A stretch of 50,645 bases of DNA from an uncultured Lachnospiraceae bacterium (GCA_951801955.1 CATOOV010000020.1:1-50645), one strand, 5' to 3'. Positions 42,876 through 50,645 are shown, counted from the stretch's first letter. Program-made: numbers and translations. Notes: generated by a model from the sequence alone, not told the origin.

Positions 42876-43042
42876 AATGATTCAGAACCCAGCCACAGAC
42901 ATGCCAGCCAAGCTGTCATGCGCCTCTGTCAAGGCTTTTGTCTGTGGCTGAGGGGATTATCCCCTCATGGAAAGAGAAATCCAGGACTTTTCAAATAAAT
43001 TTAAAAGGTCTGGATTTCTCTTTCCATGGGTTCTGAATCATT
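42876..43042. other. 167-bp four-arm palindromic element
   Basis: Nested perfect complements: an outer stem of 16 bp (AATGATTCAGAACCCA at 42876-42891 with 43027-43042). Inside it are three arms: 9 bp (GCCACAGAC 42892-42900 with 42940-42948), 6-7 bp (GAGGGG 42950-42955 with CCCCTC 42961-42966), and 17 bp (ATGGAAAGAGAAATCCA 42967-42983 with 43011-43027). The stems abut almost without unpaired bases, giving a four-way junction as RNA or a cruciform as DNA. It separates the rhamnosidase gene from the spoVA promoter and probably terminates transcription as well. Confidence 0.85.
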
Positions 43043-43052
43043 GCAAAATAAA

Positions 43053-43082
43053 GAATAAAAATCTGGGTATTATGGCATACTA
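43053..43082 (+). promoter_or_regulatory. Sigma-G/sigma-F type promoter of the spoVA operon
   Basis: GAATA (43053-43057), exactly 18 bases, then CATACTA (43076-43082). This fits the forespore sigma-G consensus (GHATR, 18 bases, CATNMTA). It is 30 bases upstream of the first gene of the operon and is the expected control for spoVA. Confidence 0.8.
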
Positions 43083-43112
43083 CTTCCAAAGTTGGAAAAA
43101 GGAAGTGAGTAT

Positions 43113-43349
43113 ATGAGCCATAGTACAGTTTATCGGATATGCCTCCTGGTCATTGTGGTACTCACAATTCTCGGAGGCATTTTCTATTATGTGAATTATG
43201 TAAAGGACCAGACAAAAGTGACAGAAGGGACCTTGGTCCGCCAAGAGTCCCAGGAAAGTTTACCAGAACTTCAGGCTGCTGCATGGAGCAGGGAGGATAA
43301 AGAAGGCGAGGGCATGGCATGGCAGGAAATAAAGACACGGTATATCTGA
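43113..43349 (+). CDS. Small single-pass membrane protein heading the spoVA operon (78 aa)
   Basis: A 78-residue protein with one membrane helix (ICLLVIVVLTILGGIFYYVN) at residues 8-27 and an acidic, glutamine-rich external tail. ATG 43113 follows AAGGAAGTGAG. Its 3' end overlaps the start of spoVAA by 31 bases, and it is the first gene after the sigma-G-type promoter, so it should be made in the forespore. I do not recognise a family; it could assist assembly of the SpoVA channel at the forespore membrane. Confidence 0.7.
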   Translation: MSHSTVYRICLLVIVVLTILGGIFYYVNYVKDQTKVTEGTLVRQESQESLPELQAAAWSREDKEGEGMAWQEIKTRYI

Positions 43350-43969
43350 AAATTGAGCAAAATGTGCTGGTGCGTGAACCTTCCGTGACCCTAAAAGATA
43401 TTGCGAAGGTCACATCAACCAATCAGCCTCTGGTTAATAAGATGAAACAGATAAAAATTTATACTTTCCACACGCCTGCAAATAAGGGTAAAAAGAAAAT
43501 GCAGGCGGAAGTGTTTTCTGTGTTAAAGATTATTGAGCTGATTGGGCAGGAGTTTCCCAATGTGGAGATACAAAATATAGGGGAAAAAGATTTTGTATTG
43601 GAGTATGAACCCACCACGGAACCCAAATGGCTGTTGTATCTAAAAACGGTGGTTTTATGTGTTTTAATCTTTTTTGGCTCAGCCTTCACGATTATGACGT
43701 TTAACAATGATGTGGGCGTGGGCGAAGTGTTTGCAGATTTTTATGAGCAGGTGATGGGAAAGGAATCCAATGGATTTACAGTACTGGAAATCTGCTATTC
43801 TATTGGGCTGTTTTTGGGTATTATGGTATTTTTTAACCATGTGGGACGTAAAAAGATTACCCATGACCCCACGCCCATCCAAGTGGAAATGCGTACTTAT
43901 GAGAAAGATGTGGACAGCACGTTTATTGAAAATTGCGGACGAAAAGGAAGCAGTAACGATGTAACTTAG
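43319..43969 (+). CDS. spoVAA: Stage V sporulation protein AA
   Basis: A 216-residue protein of the forespore inner membrane and part of the SpoVA system that moves dipicolinic acid into the spore. The N-terminal soluble region opens DTVYLKIEQNVLVREPSVTL; two membrane helices follow (LYLKTVVLCVLIFFGSAFTI near residue 105 and ICYSIGLFLGIMVFFNHVG near 160). Identity rests on this layout and on the following spoVAB and spoVAC genes. GAGGG lies six bases before the ATG. Confidence 0.88.
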   Translation: MAGNKDTVYLKIEQNVLVREPSVTLKDIAKVTSTNQPLVNKMKQIKIYTFHTPANKGKKKMQAEVFSVLKIIELIGQEFPNVEIQNIGEKDFVLEYEPTTEPKWLLYLKTVVLCVLIFFGSAFTIMTFNNDVGVGEVFADFYEQVMGKESNGFTVLEICYSIGLFLGIMVFFNHVGRKKITHDPTPIQVEMRTYEKDVDSTFIENCGRKGSSNDVT

Positions 43970-43995
43970 ACAACGGATGAAAAGGAGCCGGAAAA

Positions 43996-44421
43996 ATGTG
44001 GATCAAGCAGATTTTTTTGGGATTTCTTGGGCTGGCAAGCGGTACCGCAGTCTCTGCTGGCGTATTCAGCTTTATTATCTCAGTGGGAGTGGTTCCCAGG
44101 ATTATCGGAAAGAGCCGGACAGCAGCCGATATCATGGCATATGAAAATGCAGTTCTTTTGGGAGGCGCTTTTGGAAATATTCTTTCCCTGTTCTCTCCGG
44201 GATTTCCAGTGGGAATATGGGTAGTAATATTGTTTGGGCTGTCTGCAGGTATCTTTACGGGATGCCTTTCTGTGGCGCTTGCCGAAATTTTGAATACCTT
44301 CCCCATTATGTTCCGGCGGTTTGGCATTAAGGAAGGCTTAAGCTGGATTATGGTGTTTATGGCATTGGGAAAAATGATGGGAGCTTTTTATTTCTATGCA
44401 AACCATATGCAGAAAATGTAG
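43996..44421 (+). CDS. spoVAB: Stage V sporulation protein AB
   Basis: A 141-residue protein with about four membrane helices (FLGFLGLASGTAVSAGVFSF at the start; VVILFGLSAGIFTGCLSVAL in the middle). It has the family core VVPRIIGKSRTAADIMAYEN. It works with SpoVAA in the forespore membrane. AAAAGGAG stands eight bases before the ATG; 26 bases separate it from spoVAA and 17 from spoVAC. Confidence 0.9.
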   Translation: MWIKQIFLGFLGLASGTAVSAGVFSFIISVGVVPRIIGKSRTAADIMAYENAVLLGGAFGNILSLFSPGFPVGIWVVILFGLSAGIFTGCLSVALAEILNTFPIMFRRFGIKEGLSWIMVFMALGKMMGAFYFYANHMQKM

Positions 44422-44438
44422 GAAAGCGAGGAAAAAAT

Positions 44439-44921
44439 ATGGCACAGCAGGAGACAATGGAACAAAAGGAAAAGAAAAACCGAGAGTATAATGAATATGT
44501 CAAGCAGGTGACGCCCACCCACTCTCTGTCGGCAAATATGTTCAAGGCATTTGTGGTTGGGGGGGGCATTTGTATCGTAGGACAGTTTATTTTAAATACG
44601 GCAACCAATTATTTTGGTCTGGATAAGGAGACAGCAGGCGGCTGGTGCAGTATGCTTCTGGTATTGACCAGCGTGGTGCTTACAGGGCTGAATATTTACC
44701 CGTCCATTGCAAACTGGGGCGGGGCAGGCGCTTTGGTGCCTATCACAGGGTTTGCCAATTCTGTGGCAGCGCCCGCCATTGAGTTCCAGAAAGAAGGACA
44801 GGTATTCGGTATCGGGTGTAAGATTTTTACCATTGCAGGACCAGTGATTTTGTATGGGATTTTCACAAGCTGGGTGTTGGGAGTTTGCTATTGGGTTGGC
44901 AAACTGCTGGGAATTATTTAA
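44439..44921 (+). CDS. spoVAC: Stage V sporulation protein AC
   Basis: A 160-residue membrane protein. SpoVAC relatives form a mechanosensitive channel releasing dipicolinic acid at germination. The signature runs YNEYVKQVTPTHSL, then FKAFVVGGGICIVGQFILNT, GAGALVPITGFANSVAAPAI and EFQKEGQVFGIGCKIFTIAG. GAGG precedes the ATG. A strong terminator follows at 44959-45000, and spoVAD and spoVAE, which usually come next, are absent here. Confidence 0.94.
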   Translation: MAQQETMEQKEKKNREYNEYVKQVTPTHSLSANMFKAFVVGGGICIVGQFILNTATNYFGLDKETAGGWCSMLLVLTSVVLTGLNIYPSIANWGGAGALVPITGFANSVAAPAIEFQKEGQVFGIGCKIFTIAGPVILYGIFTSWVLGVCYWVGKLLGII

Positions 44922-44958
44922 AATGAACAAACAAGAGTGATAAGGGCAGGTTTTGTGG

Positions 44959-45000
44959 GCAGGGTGACGGACAATTATAGTGCGTCACCCTGCTTTTTTT
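44959..45000 (+). terminator. Rho-independent terminator of the spoVA operon
   Basis: GCAGGGTGACG (44959-44969) and CGTCACCCTGC (44983-44993) form an 11-bp stem followed by seven T's. Confidence 0.92.
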
Positions 45001-45180
45001 CTCTTATAGGAAATTTTACAAAATTTCCTATAAGAGAAAAGCCCTCTGGGCAGGGTGCGCACGCGCACAAAAGGAACATATTGCTGCGCAATTGTGCGCG
45101 GCGCGGCAAAGTGTGCAAACCCATGCCACAAGAATGGGGGTAAGGGGGCTTTCGTGGGCGTGCCCACTTTGTTTTTGGAA
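45001..45180 (+). repeat. Dispersed element C, copy 2
   Basis: It opens with a perfect 17-bp hairpin (CTCTTATAGGAAATTTT, AC, and the complement, 45001-45036). Then GGTGCGCACGCGCACAA, ATTGCTGCGCAATTGTGCGC, GGCAAAGTGTGCAAACCC and GCCCACTTTGTTTTTGG follow in the same order as 26917-27141. It lies upstream of the 65-residue gene in the same orientation. Nothing else is seen in 45181-45283 apart from the ribosome site. Confidence 0.65.
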
Positions 45181-45283
45181 ATAATAGGTACTGTTCCTTC
45201 CATACTTGGTATAAAAATCCAGGTCTCTGCCTATACTTCTTAAATATAAAAGATAGCACATGGAAAGAAAGAGAGGAATCGAT

Positions 45284-45481
45284 ATGGATGGTCAATTGGA
45301 TAACCGTTATGAAATGCCGATAGGTTTAAGTTTCCAACTTGGATTAAATGAAAAAGCGCTGACAGTGTATGCACAGATGAATGATGAAGAAAAGCGGCAG
45401 GTGGTAGAGGCGGCGAGGAACGTTACCTCCAAGGTGGAAATGCAGCAGCTTGTGGCAGGATTGGAACGGAAATTCTGCTGA
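45284..45481 (+). CDS. Small soluble protein of unknown function (65 aa)
   Basis: A 65-residue protein following GAGAGGAAT with normal spacing. It is helical and charged, with a central stretch LGLNEKALTVYAQMNDEEKR and ending GLERKFC. No membrane segment or metal motif is visible. I do not recognise the family. Length, composition and ribosome site support a real gene; an upstream in-frame ATG at 45260 is less well placed. Confidence 0.6.
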   Translation: MDGQLDNRYEMPIGLSFQLGLNEKALTVYAQMNDEEKRQVVEAARNVTSKVEMQQLVAGLERKFC

Positions 45482-45555
45482 GAATCTGTAGGTTTTTGTA
45501 ACAAATTTATAGAATTAAGTAATTTTATTCTATGGCAGCCCTGCTCTTTTGATGT

Positions 45556-45561
45556 TATAAT
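45556..45561 (+). promoter_or_regulatory. -10 element of the GH93-like gene
   Basis: A perfect TATAAT 30 bases before the start codon. The -35 region (TGGCAG near 45533) is weak, so an activator may be needed. Confidence 0.4.
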
Positions 45562-45590
45562 AAAAAAACTAAAAAAAGAGGAGGGAATTT

Positions 45591-48500
45591 ATGCAAAAAT
45601 GGAAGAAAATTTTGTCAGGCGTGTTAGCAGGCGTTATGATTTTCGAATGCGGACTGACAACAGGATCGATGCAGGCGCATGCCGCAGAGCAGGCGGCGCC
45701 GGGAACCGTTTACGATGTGTATAAAGCATACCAGGATGGTTCTGAAATTGCAGAAGCTTGGGTAGATCCAGAATTTGGCACCACTCACCCTGTGACGCTC
45801 AATTCTTCGATATCACCCAGGGCAATTCAATTGCAGTATCAGAACAATCAGGCGAATAATGGAAAGATGCTTGCTACTTTTGAGTGCAACCGTTTGCCAA
45901 AAACAGATGCAGCATTAGTAGCGGCAAAACAGGGGAATGGGGATAATATCAATGAAAATCTGTCTTCTTTTCCGGTTTATGAGAGTTTGGACGGCGGAAA
46001 GACATGGGGCGCTGGAGATACTGAAATGCCCGCCCGCGGAGGGAATTACCTGCCGGTAGGTTATGTGCAGGATCAGGGTTCAACCAGCGGAACCACAGGA
46101 ATGAGAAACTGTCCTCAGTTATATGAGATGCCTGAGACAATTGGATCTTTACAGAAAGGAACGATCCTTTGTGCGGGAAATTCCATTGAGCCAGGGACAA
46201 ACGGTGCGGCAGCAGATGCATCACAGAGCAAAAAGACGAATTTGGATCTTTGTATTTCTACCGATTTGGGCAGAAATTGGAACTATCACAGTACCATTGT
46301 AGGACCCACAGAAGGATTATGTGTATTGTATGAAAATACCGTGTGGGAACCATTCTTTTTGACCCATGATGGGAAATTGTATTGTTTCTATTCCGATGAA
46401 GCCTTTGACAATACCAAAGACCAAGATATCTCCTATGTATATTATGATGGGCAGAAATGGTCCGAAAAACATCGGATTATCTATTCCAAAGGTCAGAGAC
46501 CAGGAATGCCGGTAGTTTCCCAATGGAAAGACGGACGCTTTATGCTTACCTACGAAATCGAAGGCGGCGGCGGGTTAGGTTCTGGCTATATTCTGTCAGC
46601 GCCCAACGATCCTACCAAATGGTATGACAAAGAAGGAAACTTGAAAGACACCACAAAAGGCGAGTTTGTGCCGCATAATGCTGCAAAAGTAGTAAACAAG
46701 AGCGGGGCACCCTACAATATTACCACAGACAAGGACACCGTGCTTTACAATAATACAGCCCTTGGACAGATTTGGGCAAGCAGCAGTGTCAGCCCAGATG
46801 ATGGGAATGCATTTTGGAGGTATTACTATACCGGGCTTGCCAGCGCTTACAACAGACAGATTTTACAGTTGGATAATGGAAATATCTTTGTCATTGGCGG
46901 CTATGCGAATTCTGGTATCAAGTGCGTGTCATTAGACTATGAGATGGATCTGGAGAAAACAGGATATATCCAGAGCAAGGTTCCTTTTAATGGGGATCCA
47001 GTGTATCTTGCATACAACAATTCGCCTTTATTTACCTGGACTGGGAAAGATGGCCATGCAGAGGAAAACCAGTATTATGAATTCCAAGAAATTGATACAG
47101 GCGTCTATGTTTTGGTCAGCACCAACAATGGAAAAGCAGTTGCACCAGCATCTGCCAGTGTAGGAAGCGAGATCAATACAGAAACCAAAAACGATGCGGA
47201 CACAAGACAACATTGGCTGTTTGAGGAAGGTTCAGACGGGTATTACCGTATCAAGAACGTGGCAAGCAACCTGTACTTGACATCACCTAGGACTTCAGCA
47301 AGCGATGCAAGGGATAAAAAGCTTACCTTGCAGGAAAAACAGGAATCTGATTCACAGTTGTGGAAGGCGGATATCAAAGTAAACCTGGCAGAAGACGAGA
47401 CTGGAAAGACAAAATACAACGTACAGGTGAAAGCGGCAGAAGGTGTCGAGGTTACTGCAGCAAAGACTGTGACAGAGGGAAAGAACTTAAACCTTCGGGT
47501 AACCAAAAAAGAAGGATGCAAGTCCATTGATAAGATAACGGTCAATAATGTGGAACAGCAGTTTACGGTCAGCGGAAATGGCGTAGTAAACCTTAAGGTG
47601 GAAAATGTACAGAGCGATCTTTCCATCGTTGTGGAAGCAACATTGGCAGATTGGTTTGTCAGCGTACCTTCCAACGACCATCATGGCAGGAACCAGTGCC
47701 TGTCTCCCAGGGTGGTAGAGGCATTGGATGGAAAATTATATTGTACCTTTGAGAGTGCTATCGCCTCTGAAGAAGCAGGCGGGGAATTTGTTTTCCCAAT
47801 TTATGAGAGTGAAGACAAAGGAAAAACCTGGAAGAAAGTGGGAGAAATCGTAAACGACGATACGGTGCATCCAGATGAATGGTACCAAGTAACATACAAC
47901 GACAAGGGAGTCCCCACAGAAGGAAAACAGGTGAGCAAAGATACCGAAGGCGCCATCCGACATCCATGGAGTATGCATAACTGCCCGCAGCTTTTTGTAT
48001 TGCCCCAGGATTTAGGCAGTCTGAAAAAGGGAACCTTGTTGTGTGCAGGCGACGCTGTTACCATTGAGGAAAATCCCCAGAAAGTATCAGACGCAGGATA
48101 CGGCGGCCTGTGGAAAACTTCTTTGGATTTGTATTACAGTACAGATAAAGGAAGATCCTGGACTTACTTAAATACCATTGCAGATGGCGGAAGAAATATT
48201 ATGGGATATACCCCGGTATGGGAGCCTTTCTTCTTGTTCCACGACGATCAGTTGATTTGTTATTATTCTGACGAGACAGACCGTCCGGCACATGCCCAGA
48301 AATTAGTACATAAGATTATGAAGGATGGAAAGACATGGGGAACGGCGGTAGATGACGTTGCATTTGACAACAAAAACGCTAGACCAGGAATGCCGATTGT
48401 CACCCAGATGGAGAATGGCAAGTGGATGATGGTATATGAGGGCGTCGGCACAAGCAGCCCAATTGCCTCTTTCTGTAAAATTGCAGACGATCCATACAAT

Positions 48501-50273
48501 TGGAATCCAAAAGATCCAGGAACACGGCTTCCTCTTTCCAATGGAAAAGACAGTGGTTCTCCCTATGTATATACACTGAAAGATGGAAGGGTGATTGCAA
48601 GTACCGGAACCCATCCAGAGGTATTAATTAATACTAAAAAAGATGGAACAGGCGCATGGCTTACCTATGAAGTGGGAGCTATCGGTGGTTACAACCGCTG
48701 CTATCTGCAGTTATCCACCGGGGAACTTCTGATCAATGGCAGCAAGGGATTTGACCAGAAGGACAATTATATCTATATCAAATCTGTAGATGTGGAAAAG
48801 GATTTAAAAGAAAAAGAAGAATTGAAATCCTTGTATTATATTACCAGTAAAGTAAAAGAAGAGGTTCTTGGAATTGACGGCGGTTCTACAGCAAACGGCG
48901 CGAAAGCTATGACTTGGACCAATGAGAGAAACTCCGAAAACCAGATGTGGATTCCTGTAGATATGGGGGATGGAACTTACACACTGAAAAATTTTGCTTC
49001 CGGCAAATTATTGGCGGTAAAAGAAGATGGAACTTTAGTACAGCTCAATGAGACAAAGGAAGATGGCGATGCACAGAAGAGACAGAGATGGGCGGCAGTA
49101 AAGAAAGAAGAAGGATTCTTTACCTTGCAGAATCAGTCTACCAATCAGTATTTGGGAGCAGGCGATAACCATACATTAACTTTGGCTAATACAGCTGGAG
49201 AGGAACAGGCTTGGGCATTTGCAGCGCTTGGAGACAGCACCAAAGAATTCGGCGAAGACCAGCAAGAGGATCCTGTAAAGTATACGATTACGTATCACTT
49301 GGATGGAGGAACAAACGATGCTGCAAATCCAGCAGAATACGATGCAACACAGACAATCACATTAAAAGATCCTACACGGGAAGGCTATACATTTGAAGGC
49401 TGGTATTCTGACAATGCATTTCAGAATAAGGTCACAACCATCGCGGCAGGGACAACGGGAAATCTGGATTTCTATGCAAAGTGGAAGAAAAATGGGGTAA
49501 CTCCTCCTCCAGCAGATGATGTGAAAGTTACCAAGATTAAGCTGAATGCAACCTCAAAGAAGCTGTTAAGAGGAAAAACTTATACCTTAAAGAAGACCAT
49601 TACACCTTCCAATGCAACGAACAAGGCAGTTACCTTTAAATCTTCCAACACAAAGATTGTAAAGGTAACCAGCAAAGGGGTTGTAAAGGCATTGAAACCT
49701 GGAGTAGCAACGGTTACAGTTACAGCAAAGGACGGAAGTAAAGTAAAAGCTTCCTGTAAATTTACCGTGCCTTACAAGATTACCTATAAACTGAACAAAG
49801 GCACGAACCATAAGGGTAATCCTTCTACCTATTATAACCAGAAGATTACATTGAAGAAACCTGTGAGAAAAGGCTATACCTTCAGCGGCTGGTATTCTGA
49901 CAAGAAGTTTAAGAAAAAGGTTACTGTGATTGCAAAATCCAGTAAAAAGGATCTCACCCTCTATGCGAAGTGGAAGAAGGTTACGGTGAAGAAGGCATCC
50001 ATCAAGAAAATAACCAATGTATCCAAACAGAAGGCAAAGATCACCATTAACAAGGTATCTGGCGCCAAAGGATATAAGATTCAGTATTCTACCGATAAGA
50101 AATTTAAAAAGGGTGTAAAATCCATAACCACAAAAACTGCGACAAAGACCATTGCGAAACTGAAAAAGAAGAAAACCTATTATATGAGAGCATGCGCATA
50201 TAAACTGGATTCCAAAGGCAGCAAAGTATATGGTTCTTATAGTAAAGTTAAGGCAGTGAAAATTAAGAAATAA
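45591..50273 (+). CDS. Giant secreted protein with two GH93-like propellers and surface modules
   Basis: A 1560-residue exported protein (signal peptide residues 1-32, ending AHAAEQ). Residues 45-470 and 690-1085 are two related propellers with Asp-box motifs (YESLDGGKTW, ISTDLGRNW, YESEDKGKTW, YYSTDKGRSW). Each also has the GH93 exo-arabinanase pattern: VWEPFF near residues 253 and 877, YYSDE or FYSDE, RPGMPxVxQ, and an MLTYE or MMVYE glutamate. The WEPF and TYE/VYE glutamates fit the two catalytic acids of GH93. Ricin-like modules follow each propeller; then InlB-type repeats (REGYTFEGWYSD), a BIG2 domain and an FN3-like lysine-rich end. A quick label would be sialidase, but the arginine triad is not evident. 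GAGGAGGG precedes the ATG. Confidence 0.82.
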   Translation: MQKWKKILSGVLAGVMIFECGLTTGSMQAHAAEQAAPGTVYDVYKAYQDGSEIAEAWVDPEFGTTHPVTLNSSISPRAIQLQYQNNQANNGKMLATFECNRLPKTDAALVAAKQGNGDNINENLSSFPVYESLDGGKTWGAGDTEMPARGGNYLPVGYVQDQGSTSGTTGMRNCPQLYEMPETIGSLQKGTILCAGNSIEPGTNGAAADASQSKKTNLDLCISTDLGRNWNYHSTIVGPTEGLCVLYENTVWEPFFLTHDGKLYCFYSDEAFDNTKDQDISYVYYDGQKWSEKHRIIYSKGQRPGMPVVSQWKDGRFMLTYEIEGGGGLGSGYILSAPNDPTKWYDKEGNLKDTTKGEFVPHNAAKVVNKSGAPYNITTDKDTVLYNNTALGQIWASSSVSPDDGNAFWRYYYTGLASAYNRQILQLDNGNIFVIGGYANSGIKCVSLDYEMDLEKTGYIQSKVPFNGDPVYLAYNNSPLFTWTGKDGHAEENQYYEFQEIDTGVYVLVSTNNGKAVAPASASVGSEINTETKNDADTRQHWLFEEGSDGYYRIKNVASNLYLTSPRTSASDARDKKLTLQEKQESDSQLWKADIKVNLAEDETGKTKYNVQVKAAEGVEVTAAKTVTEGKNLNLRVTKKEGCKSIDKITVNNVEQQFTVSGNGVVNLKVENVQSDLSIVVEATLADWFVSVPSNDHHGRNQCLSPRVVEALDGKLYCTFESAIASEEAGGEFVFPIYESEDKGKTWKKVGEIVNDDTVHPDEWYQVTYNDKGVPTEGKQVSKDTEGAIRHPWSMHNCPQLFVLPQDLGSLKKGTLLCAGDAVTIEENPQKVSDAGYGGLWKTSLDLYYSTDKGRSWTYLNTIADGGRNIMGYTPVWEPFFLFHDDQLICYYSDETDRPAHAQKLVHKIMKDGKTWGTAVDDVAFDNKNARPGMPIVTQMENGKWMMVYEGVGTSSPIASFCKIADDPYNWNPKDPGTRLPLSNGKDSGSPYVYTLKDGRVIASTGTHPEVLINTKKDGTGAWLTYEVGAIGGYNRCYLQLSTGELLINGSKGFDQKDNYIYIKSVDVEKDLKEKEELKSLYYITSKVKEEVLGIDGGSTANGAKAMTWTNERNSENQMWIPVDMGDGTYTLKNFASGKLLAVKEDGTLVQLNETKEDGDAQKRQRWAAVKKEEGFFTLQNQSTNQYLGAGDNHTLTLANTAGEEQAWAFAALGDSTKEFGEDQQEDPVKYTITYHLDGGTNDAANPAEYDATQTITLKDPTREGYTFEGWYSDNAFQNKVTTIAAGTTGNLDFYAKWKKNGVTPPPADDVKVTKIKLNATSKKLLRGKTYTLKKTITPSNATNKAVTFKSSNTKIVKVTSKGVVKALKPGVATVTVTAKDGSKVKASCKFTVPYKITYKLNKGTNHKGNPSTYYNQKITLKKPVRKGYTFSGWYSDKKFKKKVTVIAKSSKKDLTLYAKWKKVTVKKASIKKITNVSKQKAKITINKVSGAKGYKIQYSTDKKFKKGVKSITTKTATKTIAKLKKKKTYYMRACAYKLDSKGSKVYGSYSKVKAVKIKK

Positions 50274-50278
50274 CAGAT

Positions 50279-50303
50279 ATTACTCCAAAGGTTAGGGAGT
50301 AAT
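50279..50303 (+). terminator. Hairpin after the GH93-like gene
   Basis: ATTACTCC and GGAGTAAT (8 bp, 9-base loop) six bases after the stop codon. There is no T run, so it is a weak terminator or an mRNA end stabiliser. Confidence 0.4.
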
Positions 50304-50311
50304 AACAGAAC

Positions 50312-50394
50312 GATACCCCGATGGGAAACCAAAAGCCTAGTTATGCCTGTCACCTGGCAGGCATAATTAGGCGCAAGTTTTCTGTCGGGGTATC
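50312..50394. other. Two-stem structured element
   Basis: An outer 10-bp stem (GATACCCCGA 50312-50321 with TCGGGGTATC 50385-50394) encloses an inner 15-bp hairpin (50335-50349 with 50358-50372; one G-T wobble), separated by purine-rich single strands ATGGGAAACCAAAA and GCAAGTTTTCTG. It does not match a riboswitch I know. The remaining bases to 50645 hold no convincing gene. Confidence 0.6.
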
Positions 50395-50645
50395 TAGATT
50401 TTGTTGGTTAGAACATATGGCAGGCGAGGCAGGTTTTACAAGCTGCAAAAGCAACAGACTTATGATTGTTAGGGCACAAATGGAATTATGAATAAAGGAA
50501 AGACCTTGTCGCAATATAAAAAATAATCTCTCGGAATCCTGAGTGATTATTGTCAGCACAGTTGGCAGTGGACATTGAAAAGTGAATATTATCTGAAATG
50601 AATAAAAATAAACATGAGAAACAGACATAACTGTCGCTATGCCTT

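Noticed and set aside
45591..50273. Sialidase
   Set aside because: Asp-boxes are present, but the other motifs follow GH93 and no arginine triad was recognised.
50350..50628. 92-residue minus-strand gene at the window end
   Set aside because: It overlaps the structured element, has no ribosome site, and its composition looks non-coding.

Overview
The window looks like chromosomal DNA of an anaerobic, spore-forming, gut-type Clostridia, most likely Lachnospiraceae. The grounds are a spoIIAA-spoIIAB-sigF cluster, spoVAA-spoVAB-spoVAC, a cortex-lytic LysM-GH18 enzyme, a T-box in front of valS, a hydrogenase-like iron-sulfur sensor, phosphate acetyltransferase, and very large secreted carbohydrate-active proteins with lysine-rich Ig-like and FN3-like tails. 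No rRNA, tRNA, phage gene, transposase or CRISPR array was seen.

Layout. 1-6200 (mostly minus strand): a cache/HAMP sensor cut by the window edge, an Agr-like histidine kinase and LytTR regulator, galM, and a tandem-domain bacteriohemerythrin. 6200-21600: a small conserved-looking gene behind a structured leader, a 2270-residue alginate-lyase-family enzyme, a LysM-GH18 spore-cortex enzyme, a soluble fusion of hydrogenase-like Fe-S domains to a chemotaxis signalling domain, pta, an O-antigen-ligase-like membrane protein, and an Ig-like surface protein whose signal peptide seems split by a one-base frameshift. 21900-34700: an RND exporter with a built-in coiled coil plus its TetR regulator, T-box-valS, a FapA-like protein, folC, a 47-residue protein and a TPR membrane protein. 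34770-44930: spoIIAA-AB-sigF, then an AraC regulator and a divergent GH78 alpha-L-rhamnosidase, then spoVAA-AB-AC. 45280-50645: a 65-residue protein and a 1560-residue protein with two GH93-like propellers.

How it works together. The forespore genes carry sporulation logic: SpoIIAA/SpoIIAB/SigF, and a textbook sigma-G-type promoter at 43053-43082 in front of spoVA. The regulator plus rhamnosidase lie between these two normally neighbouring blocks. The three giant enzymes (a polysaccharide lyase, GH78, and a double GH93-like protein) together suggest attack on a plant polysaccharide containing rhamnose, arabinose and uronic acid. They share C-terminal surface-type modules.

The intergenic DNA is unusually structured. 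It holds four dispersed repeat families (93-bp element A; GC-rich element B; element C, which lies upstream of genes in the same orientation; hairpin element D with IS6-like ends). It also holds a six-unit tandem array, a 167-bp four-arm palindromic element, and a candidate structured RNA present in two leaders (6397-6456 and 37866-37920). These are the best candidates for something undescribed. All calls come from reading the sequence; no database search was run.
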